Positions 16,229 through 24,950 are shown, counted from the first letter of the stretch. The stretch: 64,000 nucleotides of DNA from JAFMJV01 sp034436555 (GCA_034436555.1 DAOTUU010000061.1:1-64000); one strand, 5' to 3'. Made by a program: numbers and translations. Notes: a model not told the origin generated them from the letters alone.

Positions 16229-18293
16229 GGAGGTCCGCGACGCACGTCGGCTGCTCCGGGCGACGGACGTGTTCTCGCTGCGCTTCCTGGCGGAGGTCGC
16301 GATGGCCCCCGACGGTCGCCATGTCGCGTGGGTGGAGCGGCGCATCGACGAGCGGGCCGACGCGCCGCGCTCGCGCGTGCTGCTCGCGGACGTGGCGACC
16401 GGCGCGGTCCGCGCGCTGGGTCCGGCGGACGCCACGGATGCCGCGCCCCGCTTCCTGGACGACGGCACGGGGATCGCCTTCCTCGCCGGACGGCCCGGAG
16501 CGAGCACCGGCCCGCGTGTCGCTCCGCTGGACGGGGGTGCCGGCCAGCCGTGGCCGGGCGTGCCCGCCGGTGCCGGCCAGTTCAGCGTCGCTCCGGACGG
16601 ATCGGCGCTCGCGATCGTGGTCGCCGCGGACGATGCGCCCCCGCCGGATGGTCCCCTGGACCCGCTGTGGGAGGTCCGGGGCCCTGGCTGGCACCGGGAT
16701 GCACAGCCCACGCTGGAACGCCGCACGCGGAGCAGCCTCTGGCGCGTGACGCGTGCCGGCGTGAGCACGTCGCTTACGCCCCCTGTGGCCGCGGTCCATG
16801 ACCGGACGCCCCGCTGGTCCCCCGACGGCCGGCGCATCGCGTTCCTGTCCGACCGCCCGGTGCCCGCCGGTTCGTCGCGTGCGGGACCACAGCCGGGCCA
16901 CCCGCTCGCCCGTCCGACGCGCCTGTGGGTCACGGGGGCATGGGACGCCACGTCGGCCGAGCCACTCACGCCGCCGCTCGTGATGAGCGCCTTCACCTGG
17001 TCGCCCGATGCGACCGCGATCGCGTGGCTGGGGGGACCCGAGCCGGTCGTCCCAGGCGTCGCCCAGCGGCTGTGGATCACGGACGTCACCGCAGGCATCA
17101 CCCGCCAGGTGCCGCTGCCGGTGCCCGCCCCGGGTGCCGCCGTCCGGTCCGACGACCCGCGCGGCATGGGAGATGCGACCATCGCGTGGAGCCGCGACGG
17201 CCGCATCTGGCTGCGCTGGGCGGAGGGTGGCGCGAGCCACCTGGGCGCGGTGGACCTCGTCACCGGCATCCTCCATCGCGCCGTGACCGGCGACCGGGCG
17301 GTGCTCGCGTTCGATGTGAGCGCGGACGGCTCGAGGGTCGCCCATGTCACCGCGACCGCGGATCACCCCGGGGACGTCGCGGTGTGTGACGCGGACGGGT
17401 CGCGCAGCCTCACGCTGACCGACGCCAACGCCTTCCTGCGCGAGGTGGAGCTGGGGCGGACGCGCCGGTTCCGCGCGACGGGTCCGGATGGTCTGGCGCT
17501 CGAGGGATGGGTCGTGGAGCCGCCGCGGTCGACCCTCGGTGGTGACGACGGGCAGGCCGTCCCGGTCGTGCTCTCCGTGCACGGCGGCCCGCACTATCCC
17601 GTGGGCTGGCGGTTCAGCCTGGAATCCCACCGCCTCGCCGCACGCGGCCACGCGGTGGTCAACGGCAACGCCCGCGGCTCCACCGGGTACGGGGATGGAC
17701 ATGCCACGGCGATCCACGGCGACTGGGGCGGTGGCGACTGTGGTGACACCCTCGCGATCCTGGACGCCGCCGTCGCGAGCGCGGCCGAGGACCCCGGGTC
17801 CGTGTCGCTCGACCCGCGCCGGGTCGCCATCACCGGCGTGAGCTACGGCGGCTTCCTGACCACCTGGGCGATCGGCCAACATCCCGACCGGTTCCGCGCC
17901 GCCATCGCGGAGAATCCGGTCACCGACCTGGCCTCGGTCTTCGGCACCGGGGAGGACGATGGCGGGTCCTGGATCGCGGAGCTGGGCGGGACGCCCTGGG
18001 AATGCCCCGCCGGGATCGTCGCCCGCTCGCCGGTCACCCACGTCGCGCGCATCCGGACGCCACTCCTGCTGCTCCACGCGGAGGAGGACCACAACTGCCC
18101 GATCGCCCAGAGCGAGGAGCTGTACGCGGCGCTCGCCCGGCTGGGCCGCCCCGTCCGCTTCCTGCGTGCGAGGCGCCTGGGCCATCTCATGAACTTCACC
18201 GGCGGCGGGCGCTTCCGGCTGGCCCGCGCCGCGGCGATCGACGACTGGCTGGACCGCTGGCTGCGACCGGCGATGGATGGAGGCGACCCATGA
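16221..18293 (+). CDS. S9 family peptidase (prolyl oligopeptidase/acylaminoacyl peptidase type)
   Basis: This 690-residue serine peptidase has an N-terminal beta-propeller (about 20-420, with repeated W-S-P-D-G style blades) and a C-terminal alpha/beta-hydrolase domain. The catalytic triad can be placed at Ser541 in GVSYGGFL, Asp623 in HAEEDHNCP and His655 in LGHLMNF. No signal peptide is seen, so it is probably cytoplasmic and acts on short peptides or N-acyl amino acids. It overlaps the dehydrogenase upstream by eight bases and the PPOX gene downstream by four. Confidence 0.9.
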   Translation: MAEEVRDARRLLRATDVFSLRFLAEVAMAPDGRHVAWVERRIDERADAPRSRVLLADVATGAVRALGPADATDAAPRFLDDGTGIAFLAGRPGASTGPRVAPLDGGAGQPWPGVPAGAGQFSVAPDGSALAIVVAADDAPPPDGPLDPLWEVRGPGWHRDAQPTLERRTRSSLWRVTRAGVSTSLTPPVAAVHDRTPRWSPDGRRIAFLSDRPVPAGSSRAGPQPGHPLARPTRLWVTGAWDATSAEPLTPPLVMSAFTWSPDATAIAWLGGPEPVVPGVAQRLWITDVTAGITRQVPLPVPAPGAAVRSDDPRGMGDATIAWSRDGRIWLRWAEGGASHLGAVDLVTGILHRAVTGDRAVLAFDVSADGSRVAHVTATADHPGDVAVCDADGSRSLTLTDANAFLREVELGRTRRFRATGPDGLALEGWVVEPPRSTLGGDDGQAVPVVLSVHGGPHYPVGWRFSLESHRLAARGHAVVNGNARGSTGYGDGHATAIHGDWGGGDCGDTLAILDAAVASAAEDPGSVSLDPRRVAITGVSYGGFLTTWAIGQHPDRFRAAIAENPVTDLASVFGTGEDDGGSWIAELGGTPWECPAGIVARSPVTHVARIRTPLLLLHAEEDHNCPIAQSEELYAALARLGRPVRFLRARRLGHLMNFTGGGRFRLARAAAIDDWLDRWLRPAMDGGDP

Positions 18294-18778
18294 GCACGGC
18301 GGCACGTCGAGACGGCCTGGATGTCCACCGGCGCATGGGCGCGGCCTGGGACCCGGGAATCGGGCCCGACCTGGAAGGTCATCTGCGCAGGCATCGGAAC
18401 GCGCTCATCGCGACGTCGGGCGCGGACGGAGCGCCACAGCTCACGCCTGTGTGGTACCTGTGGGACGGCGAGGCGATCACGGCGAGCGTGCCGGGCTGGA
18501 CGGTGAAGGTCGAGAACCTGCGCCGGGATCCGCGCGTCGCGGTCTGCGTGGATGACGAGGTCGCGGGCTGCTACGCCACGCTCACCGGCCGCGCGACGCT
18601 CGTGGAGCATGGTCCGGACGACCGCGACCCGGTCCGCGCGGCGACCTGGCCGCTGCTCCTGAAGTACCTGCCGGAACCGGAGGCGGCGGCACGCTGGGAG
18701 CGCATCGATGCGGCTGGCGACCGGGTGCTCATCCGCCTGGAGCCGGTGCGCATCCTGTGGCGGGCCGGCGTGCGCTGA
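18290..18778 (+). CDS. Pyridoxamine 5'-phosphate oxidase-like split-barrel protein (FMN/F420 type)
   Basis: The 162-residue product resembles PPOX-class split-barrel oxidoreductases, many of which use F420 in GC-rich bacteria. The family pattern is visible as ALIATSGADGAPQLTPVWYLWDGEAI, then VKVENLRRDPRVAVCV and LTGRATLV. It starts at the ATG overlapping the S9 stop (ATGA) and converges on the enolase-family gene. Cofactor choice between FMN and F420 is not certain; the fgd gene in the same window favours F420. Confidence 0.8.
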   Translation: MSTAARRDGLDVHRRMGAAWDPGIGPDLEGHLRRHRNALIATSGADGAPQLTPVWYLWDGEAITASVPGWTVKVENLRRDPRVAVCVDDEVAGCYATLTGRATLVEHGPDDRDPVRAATWPLLLKYLPEPEAAARWERIDAAGDRVLIRLEPVRILWRAGVR

Positions 18779-18800
18779 CGCGTCGCCGCCCACCCCTGGG

Positions 18801-19934
18801 CTACCGGGGGATCAGCTCGGTGTAGCTGGCGTTCGCCCGCAGAAACGCCTCGTCGATGTCGATGCCCAGTCCGGGGCCCGTCGGGATGGCCACGCAGCCA
18901 TCGCCGTCGAGTGCGAGCGGGTCGCCGATGGCGAGTTCGTCCCGCCATGGATTGGGGTCCGTGCCGACCTCCAGGAAGGGCGTGTCGGCGGACGGCGCGG
19001 TGGACTGGTCAGGGATGGTGGCGATCGCATGGAGCGCGGCCGCGAGGCCCACGATGGAACCGGAGGTGTGCGGCACGCAGCCGATGCCGTGGAGCCGCGC
19101 CAGCTCGGCCACGAAGACCGCCTCCCCGATGCCACCGATGATCACCGGCTCGGGCTGGATGATGTCCACGCCACCACGCGCGATGAGGTCGAGCGCGGCG
19201 TGCCGGGACTGGGTGATCTCGCCGCCCGCGAGCGAGATGTCGAGGGCCGTCGCCACCTTCTCATACGACGCGTAGCCGCCGCGCTGGGGCATCGGCTCCT
19301 CCAGCCAGCGGAAGCCCAGGGCGCCCAGGGCTCGGCCCACCTCGATCGACTGGGCGATGGTGTATGCGCCGTTGCCGTCGGCCATCAGCGTCATCGTCGG
19401 GTGCTCGGTCCGCACCCGCTCCAGGATGGGCACCTCCCGCGCGACCGGGTGTCGCCCGATCCGGAACTTGGTCGCCCGGAAGCCGCGCGCCGCGTGGGAG
19501 GCGGTCTCCTCGATCCACGTCTCCTCCGGGTCGCGTCCCTCGATGTACCCCGTGCTCGCGCCGTAGGCTCGGACACGGTCGCGCACCGCTCCGCCGTGGA
19601 GTTGATGGACGGGCACCCCCAGCTGGCGACCTCGCAGGTCGTCGATGGCGATCGAGAGGGCGGACGCCGCCCAGGTGTGCTCGGATGCGAGCCAGATGTC
19701 GCGGAGCAGCGGTCGCGCCGATCGGGCGTCCCGTCCCAGGACCACCTCCGCGAGGTCGCGGATCACGGCGGCGATGCCCGGGATGAGGTAGGTCTCGCCC
19801 CAGCCGTGGCGGCCGTCGCCGTCGGTCAGCCGGACGTAGCAGAAGTCGTGGCTCGGGATGGGCGCGATGGACACCGCGCGGAGCGGCCGGACCTCATGGT
19901 GGACGACGAAGATCTCGAGCTGCTCGATGACCAC
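18801..19934 (-). CDS. Enolase superfamily protein, mandelate racemase/muconate lactonizing type
   Basis: This metal-dependent enzyme of 377 residues abstracts a proton next to a carboxylate. Features include RATKFRIGR with the K-x-R catalytic pair, three metal ligands in MADGNGAY (Asp), WLEEP (Glu) and LAGGE (Glu), and a late CVPHTSG with the His typical of the mandelate-racemase subgroup. That combination fits a sugar-acid dehydratase or racemase. A GTG start is used. Its neighbours, a GntR regulator and a uptake system, support a role in sugar-acid breakdown. Confidence 0.84.
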   Translation of the reverse strand: MVIEQLEIFVVHHEVRPLRAVSIAPIPSHDFCYVRLTDGDGRHGWGETYLIPGIAAVIRDLAEVVLGRDARSARPLLRDIWLASEHTWAASALSIAIDDLRGRQLGVPVHQLHGGAVRDRVRAYGASTGYIEGRDPEETWIEETASHAARGFRATKFRIGRHPVAREVPILERVRTEHPTMTLMADGNGAYTIAQSIEVGRALGALGFRWLEEPMPQRGGYASYEKVATALDISLAGGEITQSRHAALDLIARGGVDIIQPEPVIIGGIGEAVFVAELARLHGIGCVPHTSGSIVGLAAALHAIATIPDQSTAPSADTPFLEVGTDPNPWRDELAIGDPLALDGDGCVAIPTGPGLGIDIDEAFLRANASYTELIPR

Positions 19935-19977
19935 GGCGTGTGCTGCCTCTCGCCCGTGCGACCCGCCACGGGGACGC

Positions 19978-19992
19978 TGTGATCACAGATAT
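19978..19992. promoter_or_regulatory. Possible diverged operator upstream of the enolase-family gene
   Basis: TGTGATCACAGATAT includes a ten-base palindrome TGTGATCACA, and its GATCACAGATAT part matches GATCAAAGATCA at nine of twelve positions. It sits 44 bases before the GTG start. Weak on its own. Confidence 0.3.
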
Positions 19993-20061
19993 TCGCACGC
20001 TCCCAGGCGGTCCGGGCGGCGACCATGGCGACGACCGGGGCACGCTCGGGAGAGGAGGGTC

Positions 20062-20826
20062 TCAGTGGCGGACGGGCGACGCCTCGATGATGTCTGGTGC
20101 CGCTGCCATGCGGTCGGCGATGAGCTCGAACAGGCGCATGATCTGAACCTGAAGGAGCGCCTCTGCGGCGACCCCGTCGCGGGCCGCGACCGCCGCGAAG
20201 AAGCGCTCCGCGGGCGGCACCTCCAGCGCTCCCTGGACACCCACCACGGCGCGCACGTAGCGCAGCGCCGCGCGGCGGTGGTGGCGCACGGCGGCCAGCA
20301 GGCGGGGACGGCCGGCGGCCTCATAGCAGGTGTCCTCGAGCTCGTATGTCGCCGCGAGGTAGGCGTCGGTGTCGTGTGCCGCGGCGGCGTCCCGGATGCG
20401 CTCGAGATGTCGCCGCATGCGGTCGATTGTGGCATCGGTCGCGGCCTCCGCGCCCAGGCGCGCCGCGAGGCCCTCGATCCCCCAGCGGATCGCCTGGATC
20501 TCCTCGATGTCGTCCAGCTCGAGCGGCGCCACGACCGCGCCGCGCCGCGGGATGACACGCACCAGCCGGTCACCCTCGAGCCGCTTGAGCGCCGCGCGGA
20601 CGGGCATCGTGGAGACGCCCAGCCGGTCCGCCAGCACCGACAGCCGGAGGGGCGAGCCGGGCGCGAGGCCGTGCTCGATCTCCTCTCGAAGCGCCGAGTA
20701 CGCCTGATCCTCCGCGCTCCGACCCCGGTGCCCGGCCGCACTCCCACCCCGGGCACCCACCCGGCCACGTCGTCCTGGGCCCACCCGGCCCGTGCGTGAG
20801 CGCGTGCCGCGCGAGCCAGGGTCCAT
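20062..20826 (-). CDS. GntR family transcriptional regulator, FCD domain (second paralogue)
   Basis: This FadR-type GntR regulator has 254 residues from the ATG at 20826. An Arg/Gly-rich extension of about 35 residues precedes the winged helix (SAEDQAYSALREEIEHGL, LGVSTMPVRAALKRLEGD), followed by the FCD helices with HDTDAYLAATYELEDTCYEA. It is closely similar to the regulator at 14230-14919 through both domains. It lies upstream of the enolase-family gene on the same strand and is divergent from the second M20 gene. A later start that removes the extension is possible. Confidence 0.88.
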   Translation of the reverse strand: MDPGSRGTRSRTGRVGPGRRGRVGARGGSAAGHRGRSAEDQAYSALREEIEHGLAPGSPLRLSVLADRLGVSTMPVRAALKRLEGDRLVRVIPRRGAVVAPLELDDIEEIQAIRWGIEGLAARLGAEAATDATIDRMRRHLERIRDAAAAHDTDAYLAATYELEDTCYEAAGRPRLLAAVRHHRRAALRYVRAVVGVQGALEVPPAERFFAAVAARDGVAAEALLQVQIMRLFELIADRMAAAPDIIEASPVRH

Positions 20827-20958
20827 GGCCGTACTATCACCGAGCCAGGCGACGCCCGCAAGCCGCCTGATCACCTCAGCCCATCGGGCGGGTCCGGCAG
20901 TCCTGAGTGGCTGCCCGCGGGGCCCAGCCGACGCAGCCCCGGTCCATCGCGAGGTCAG

Positions 20959-22122
20959 ATGCCTGTCGCGACCGCCGATCCGGTCATCGCGCTCGCCGCC
21001 GAACTGGTCCGCACGCCGACGGTGAATCCACCGGGTCGCGAGGCCGTCCTGGTGGCGGCGATCGGGGCTCGCCTGGGGGGCGCCGGGTTCACGCTGCATC
21101 CCGTCGACCACGGTGACGGTCGGGCATCGCTCATCGCCACCCTGGGCGCCCTGGACGAGCGGCCGCCGGTCATCCTGTCGGGCCACCTCGACACCGTCCC
21201 GGTCGGCGGCGTGCCGTGGCGAGACGATCCCTTCGGGGCGGTCATCCGGGACGGACGCATGCATGGGCGTGGGACCACGGACATGAAGGGCGGCGTGGCA
21301 GCGATGGTCGTCGCCGCGGAGCGCGTCGCCGCGGCGACCAGGGCGGGAGATGCGCGACTGCGCGGGCGGCTGGTGGTCGCACTCAGCGCGGACGAGGAGG
21401 TCGGCACGCTGGGCGCGCGCGCCCAGGCGACCCATCAGGCCCTGCCGCGCGCCGGGGTGCTCATCGTCGGCGAGCCGACGGGTCTGCGCCCGGGCATCGC
21501 GGAGAAGGGGGCGCTCTGGATCGAGGTCCGCTTCCACGGCAAGGCCGCGCACGGCGCCTATGCCCACGAGGGTGCCTCCGCGATCGCCGGGCTGCTGGCC
21601 GCGATGCCCGCGGTCGCGGCGACCGTGGAGCCGCTGCCGAGGCATCCGCTGCTGGGCCCCACGACCGCGAACATCGCGATGATCGGAGGCGGCTCGGCGC
21701 CCAACATGGTCGCGGACGGGGCCTGGGCGAAGGTGGACGTGCGCTCCGCACCCGGTGTCCGCCACGCCGAGATCCTCGCCGCGATGGACGCCGCGCTGGC
21801 GGGGGCCGCGCTGCCTGCCGGCGTGACCGCCGAGATCGTCGTGGTCAGCGACCGGCGCTCGTTCGAGACCGCCCCTGATGCACCGATCGTGGCGTCCGCG
21901 ACGCGCGCCCTCCGCGCCGCTGGGGTCGTCGACACCACACCGGTGGGCCTGAGCTACTACACCGACGCCGCGGAGCTGCTGGCGGGCGGCGACTACGCCA
22001 CCCTCATCCTGGGACCCGGAGTGCCCGGGATGGCCCACCAGGTGGACGAGTACGTGCCGCTGGACGACCTGGTCCGGAGTGCCGTCGCCTACGAGGTGCT
22101 GGCCCGGGAGCTGCTCGCGTGA
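20959..22122 (+). CDS. M20 family metallopeptidase (ArgE/DapE/carboxypeptidase type)
   Basis: This di-zinc deacylase/peptidase has 387 residues. Zinc-site motifs are visible as ILSGHLDTVPV (His and Asp), HGRGTTDMKGGVAAM, SADEEVGTLGA (catalytic and metal Glu) and VGEPTG. The dimerisation insert begins with FHGKAAHGAYAHEG. It belongs to the ArgE/DapE branch, unlike the hippurate-type M20 gene at 4246-5463. Its TGA shares a base with the ATG of a short remnant ORF at 22122, so it was probably once followed by a coupled gene. Confidence 0.87.
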   Translation: MPVATADPVIALAAELVRTPTVNPPGREAVLVAAIGARLGGAGFTLHPVDHGDGRASLIATLGALDERPPVILSGHLDTVPVGGVPWRDDPFGAVIRDGRMHGRGTTDMKGGVAAMVVAAERVAAATRAGDARLRGRLVVALSADEEVGTLGARAQATHQALPRAGVLIVGEPTGLRPGIAEKGALWIEVRFHGKAAHGAYAHEGASAIAGLLAAMPAVAATVEPLPRHPLLGPTTANIAMIGGGSAPNMVADGAWAKVDVRSAPGVRHAEILAAMDAALAGAALPAGVTAEIVVVSDRRSFETAPDAPIVASATRALRAAGVVDTTPVGLSYYTDAAELLAGGDYATLILGPGVPGMAHQVDEYVPLDDLVRSAVAYEVLARELLA

Positions 22123-22277
22123 TGTCCCCCGACCGGACGATCGCGCTGGCCGACGGCCGGACGCTCGTCGTGGTCGACGCCGGTGGGGCCGCGCCTGAGG
22201 CGCCAGCCCGGGTCACCAGCCCGCGGGCCCGATCAGGACCGCGATCGCCCCGATCGCGACGGCCGCCTCCACGATGA
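22122..22277 (+). pseudogene. Truncated start of a probable alpha/beta hydrolase
   Basis: The ATG overlaps the M20 stop (TGATG). The first 25 codons read like the N-terminus of an alpha/beta hydrolase (TIALADGRTLVVVDAG). After about 22200 the frame turns into Arg/Pro-rich sequence antisense to the next gene and stops at 22277. No HG or GxSxG motif follows. It looks like the stub of a coupled gene lost by deletion. The family guess rests on about 20 residues. Confidence 0.4.
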
Positions 22278-22575
22278 CGATTCCCAGGGTCCGGCTGCGG
22301 CGCGACACGAGCGCCCCGACGGCGACCGCCGCGACCACGGCCGCGAGCGTGAACCAGCGTCCGCCGATGTCCGCCCAGGTGCGCCGGAGCCGCCCCGTGA
22401 CCGCATCGAGGAGCTCCTGTCCCGCCTCCGCCACCCAGGATGGCCACTCGCGGTAGACGACCAGCGCCACCATGAGGGTCGCGACGATGCCCAGCACCAC
22501 GATCAGCCGCCGACCGTTCGTGCCCGGTCCGCCACCGCTCAGTCCGCCGTCACGCCGCGACCGTTCCTGACGCAT
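22213..22575 (-). CDS. Small hypothetical membrane protein
   Basis: The 120-residue product is not recognised. It starts at the ATG 22575 with a basic, Gly-rich leader. One membrane helix lies near residues 23-42 (LIVVLGIVATLMVALVVY), followed by a soluble amphipathic stretch, and two more hydrophobic segments run from about 73 to the end, separated by SRRSRTLG. It is downstream of the tmRNA gene on the same strand, and its 3' end abuts the truncated hydrolase remnant. Confidence 0.55.
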   Translation of the reverse strand: MRQERSRRDGGLSGGGPGTNGRRLIVVLGIVATLMVALVVYREWPSWVAEAGQELLDAVTGRLRRTWADIGGRWFTLAAVVAAVAVGALVSRRSRTLGIVIVEAAVAIGAIAVLIGPAGW

Positions 22576-22677
22576 GCGCCAAGTGTCCCGTCCGCGGCCC
22601 GTCGCGGCAAGGGGTGCCCTCCAGGAATCGCGACGGCGTCGGTCCACCAACAGGACCGACGCCGTGCATCCACGATC

Positions 22678-23049
22678 TGGTGGAGATGGGGGAGAGTCGA
22701 ACTCCCCGTCCAGAACCGTCTGCCGAAGCCCACTACGAGCGTGTCCGATGCTTTGTCGTCGAACCGTGGATCCGCCATCGGCAGCGTGCCCACGACTCCA
22801 GTCACGTCCCCTTGCGGGCTTTGCCCCGGACCACGTGACGCTCGTCCGGAGCGCATCCCCGCTGGATGACGCTTCCACAGCCCGCGGGGACGAGGCTGCT
22901 TCCACGCTCACTTGGCCGCCTTAGGCGGCGTAGGCGAGAGCAGGCTGGCGGTTGCCAGTTACTTCGTTTTGCCGCCTGTTTAACGAGGCCCGACGGCACC
23001 TCGGCTCGCGTTCCTCGGGGTTCGGGCCCTGTCGAGACCACGCATCCCC
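22678..23049 (-). ncRNA. ssrA: Transfer-messenger RNA (tmRNA)
   Basis: The ends form a tRNA-like domain. 5' GGGGAUG pairs fully with 3' CAUCUCC, followed by A-CCA (encoded at 22678-22680). The T-arm is GGGAGUUCGACUCUCCC and the D-like segment is GGUCUCGACAGGG. Total length is 372 bases. The tag frame ends at UAA (22921-22923) and reads NEVTGNRQPALAYAA before the stop. The first (resume) codon, probably near 22971, is not certain. The tag tail is AYAA rather than the common ALAA. smpB lies 1.3 kb upstream on the same strand, with htrA between. Confidence 0.95.
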
Positions 23050-23108
23050 GCGATCCACCCGTGCCCGTCGCCAGCCACGGTGGACCACCTCATTCTAGCT
23101 GGTCGGGC

Positions 23109-24254
23109 TCAATCGGCAGCAGGCCGGGTGCCGAGCGTGAGCGTGACGGCGATGGTCGTCCCGTCCCGCAGCACCGACAGCTCCACCGCGTCTCCGGGCG
23201 CATGCGCAAGCAGCAGCAGGTCGAGCGGGTGCTCCAGGTCGACGCTGACCCCGCCGATGCCGGTGATGACGTCGCCCTCCCGGAGGCCCGCGGCCTTCGC
23301 GGGGCTGTCGGCCAGGACCGCCTTGCCGGCGGAGTCGTCGACGTGGACCCAGGCGCCCAGGGACACGGCCAGGTCGTTGTCCTCCGCGATCTGGGCGTCC
23401 AGGTCCTGGTAGCGGATGCCGATGTAGGGCCGCTCGATGGGCTTGCCCGCCAGCACCTGGGCGATGATCGGCTTGGCCAGGTCGATGGGCAGGGCGAAGC
23501 CGATGCCCACGGCATCCCCGGACGCCGCGGTGTTGATGCCCACCACGGTCCCGTCCGCGTCCACGAGCGGGCCGCCGGAATTGCCGGGGTTGATGGCCGC
23601 ATCCGTCTGGATGAGGTGGCGCAGGCTCTCGGTCTCGCCACCCATCTGGTCAGCGACCACGATGTCCCGGTCCAGGCCGCTCACGATGCCCGCGGTGATG
23701 GTTCCCGGGAGCTCCCCGACAGGGTTGCCCATCGCGATGGCCTGCTGGCCGACGCGGATCGCGGACGAGTCGCCCAGCGTGGCGGCCGGGAGGTCGTGAC
23801 CGTCGATCTTCACGAACGCGAAGTCGGTGAGGGTGTCGACGCCCACGGTCTGCCCGTCGTACCGGGAGCCGTCCTTGAGGATCACCGTCAGACTCGTCGC
23901 GTCTCCCGCGACGTGCCGGTTGGTGAGGATGAGCCCGGACGCGTCGATGATCACGCCCGATCCCGAGCCATGGGATTCCGGTGTGCCGGCACCGGGGTCG
24001 CCCTCGGGCTGGTCCGCGCCGCCGGGGGTGGTGCCGCCCACGGTGACCTGGATGGTCACCACCGACGGCGAGACCCGGTCGACCAGGGCGAGCAGCCCGG
24101 TGTCATCACCCTGGGCGGCCCCGACGGGCATGGCGCCCGCGGCGACGACGATCAGGCCCACGGAGAGGGCGGTCGGTCCCGCCAGGCGGGTCGGGAGGCG
24201 ACGGCGCGTCGCGGCAGGCGCCGAGATGGGTGCGCGAACGAGAGAGGGATGCAT
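23109..24254 (-). CDS. htrA: HtrA/DegP-type serine protease with PDZ domain
   Basis: This is an S1C envelope protease of 381 residues. Residues about 20-48 form an N-terminal signal or anchor helix. The trypsin-like domain has the triad His114 (LTNRHVAG), Asp144 (TLTDFAFVK) and Ser226 (NPGNSGGP). One C-terminal PDZ domain starts near 285 (PYIGIRYQDL, then GLREGDVITGIGG). It likely degrades or refolds damaged exported proteins. It sits between smpB and tmRNA, so ribosome-rescue genes and an envelope quality-control protease share one block. Confidence 0.92.
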   Translation of the reverse strand: MHPSLVRAPISAPAATRRRLPTRLAGPTALSVGLIVVAAGAMPVGAAQGDDTGLLALVDRVSPSVVTIQVTVGGTTPGGADQPEGDPGAGTPESHGSGSGVIIDASGLILTNRHVAGDATSLTVILKDGSRYDGQTVGVDTLTDFAFVKIDGHDLPAATLGDSSAIRVGQQAIAMGNPVGELPGTITAGIVSGLDRDIVVADQMGGETESLRHLIQTDAAINPGNSGGPLVDADGTVVGINTAASGDAVGIGFALPIDLAKPIIAQVLAGKPIERPYIGIRYQDLDAQIAEDNDLAVSLGAWVHVDDSAGKAVLADSPAKAAGLREGDVITGIGGVSVDLEHPLDLLLLAHAPGDAVELSVLRDGTTIAVTLTLGTRPAAD

Positions 24255-24389
24255 GCAGGACGTCCTCGTGGTGCGCGGGTCCGGCGGACCGGACCTCGCG
24301 GGCGTGGGGCGGTGGGACCTGCGAGGGGTGGGAGTCCCCGTCGCAGGGGGTGTCCACGGTCCCGCCTCAGCCTGAGAGGGGTATGAGAT

Positions 24390-24857
24390 CTATCGACGGC
24401 CCGTCCGGTAGTCCGCCATCTGGCGCTCCATGTCCCGGCGTGCGTCCCGCTCGGCGATGTCCTGGCGCCGGTCGTGGAGCTGCTTGCCGCGCGCCAGGGC
24501 CAGCTGCACCTTCGCGTGGCCCCGGTCGTCGATGTAGATCGACAGGGGCACCAGCGTGAGGCCCTTGGACTTCGTCTTGCCCAGCAGCTGGTCGATCTGG
24601 ACCCGGTGGAGCAGCAGCTTCCGGTCAGCCCTGGGCTGATGGTTGAAGCGGATGCCGCTCGACTCCCAGGGCGCGATGTGGACGCCCACCAGCCAGGCCT
24701 CCCCGTGCTCGATGCGAGCATAGGCGTCCTGCAGGTTCACCTTGCCCGCGCGCAGGCTCTTGATCTCGGTGCCGCGCAGCACGATGCCTGCCTCGAGCGT
24801 GTCCTCGATGGTGTAGTCGTGGCGGGCCTTGCGGTTGACGGCGACGGTCTCGCCCAT
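24390..24857 (-). CDS. smpB: SsrA-binding protein SmpB
   Basis: SmpB binds the tRNA-like part of tmRNA and delivers it to stalled ribosomes. The ATG at 24857 gives 155 residues, the normal size. Conserved features are NRKARHDYTIEDTLEAGIVL, GTEIKSLRAGKVNLQDAYA, and the C-terminal KQLHDRRQDIAERDARRDMER segment that enters the mRNA channel. A longer in-frame extension to 24938 has no family similarity. Upstream is a leader with a hairpin and a 15-codon ORF. Confidence 0.96.
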   Translation of the reverse strand: MGETVAVNRKARHDYTIEDTLEAGIVLRGTEIKSLRAGKVNLQDAYARIEHGEAWLVGVHIAPWESSGIRFNHQPRADRKLLLHRVQIDQLLGKTKSKGLTLVPLSIYIDDRGHAKVQLALARGKQLHDRRQDIAERDARRDMERQMADYRTGRR

Positions 24858-24927
24858 GGCGTGGCTCCTGGTCGTGCGGCAGGTCGTCTGGTGGGGAACC
24901 GCATGGATGGCCCACCGGACGCACGAA

Positions 24928-24950
24928 CGCCGGCCCACTGTGGGCCGGCG
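24928..24950 (-). terminator. Perfect 10-bp GC hairpin in the smpB leader
   Basis: CGCCGGCCCA pairs with TGGGCCGGCG around a three-base loop, 70 bases upstream of the smpB start. No U-run follows on the minus strand. It may attenuate transcription from ctpA into smpB, or protect the smpB mRNA end. Confidence 0.55.

Noticed and set aside
15441..18305. 954-residue minus-strand open frame opposite the dehydrogenase and S9 peptidase
   Set aside because: It is antisense to two well-supported genes, Arg/Gly/Pro-rich and without domains; a GC-rich shadow.
22678..22740. Ordinary tRNA gene
   Set aside because: The T-arm and CCA end are there, but the 5' half of the acceptor lies 370 bases away, which is the tmRNA layout.
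23109..24254. Truncated or inactive HtrA
   Set aside because: The His-Asp-Ser triad and one PDZ domain are intact and the length is normal.
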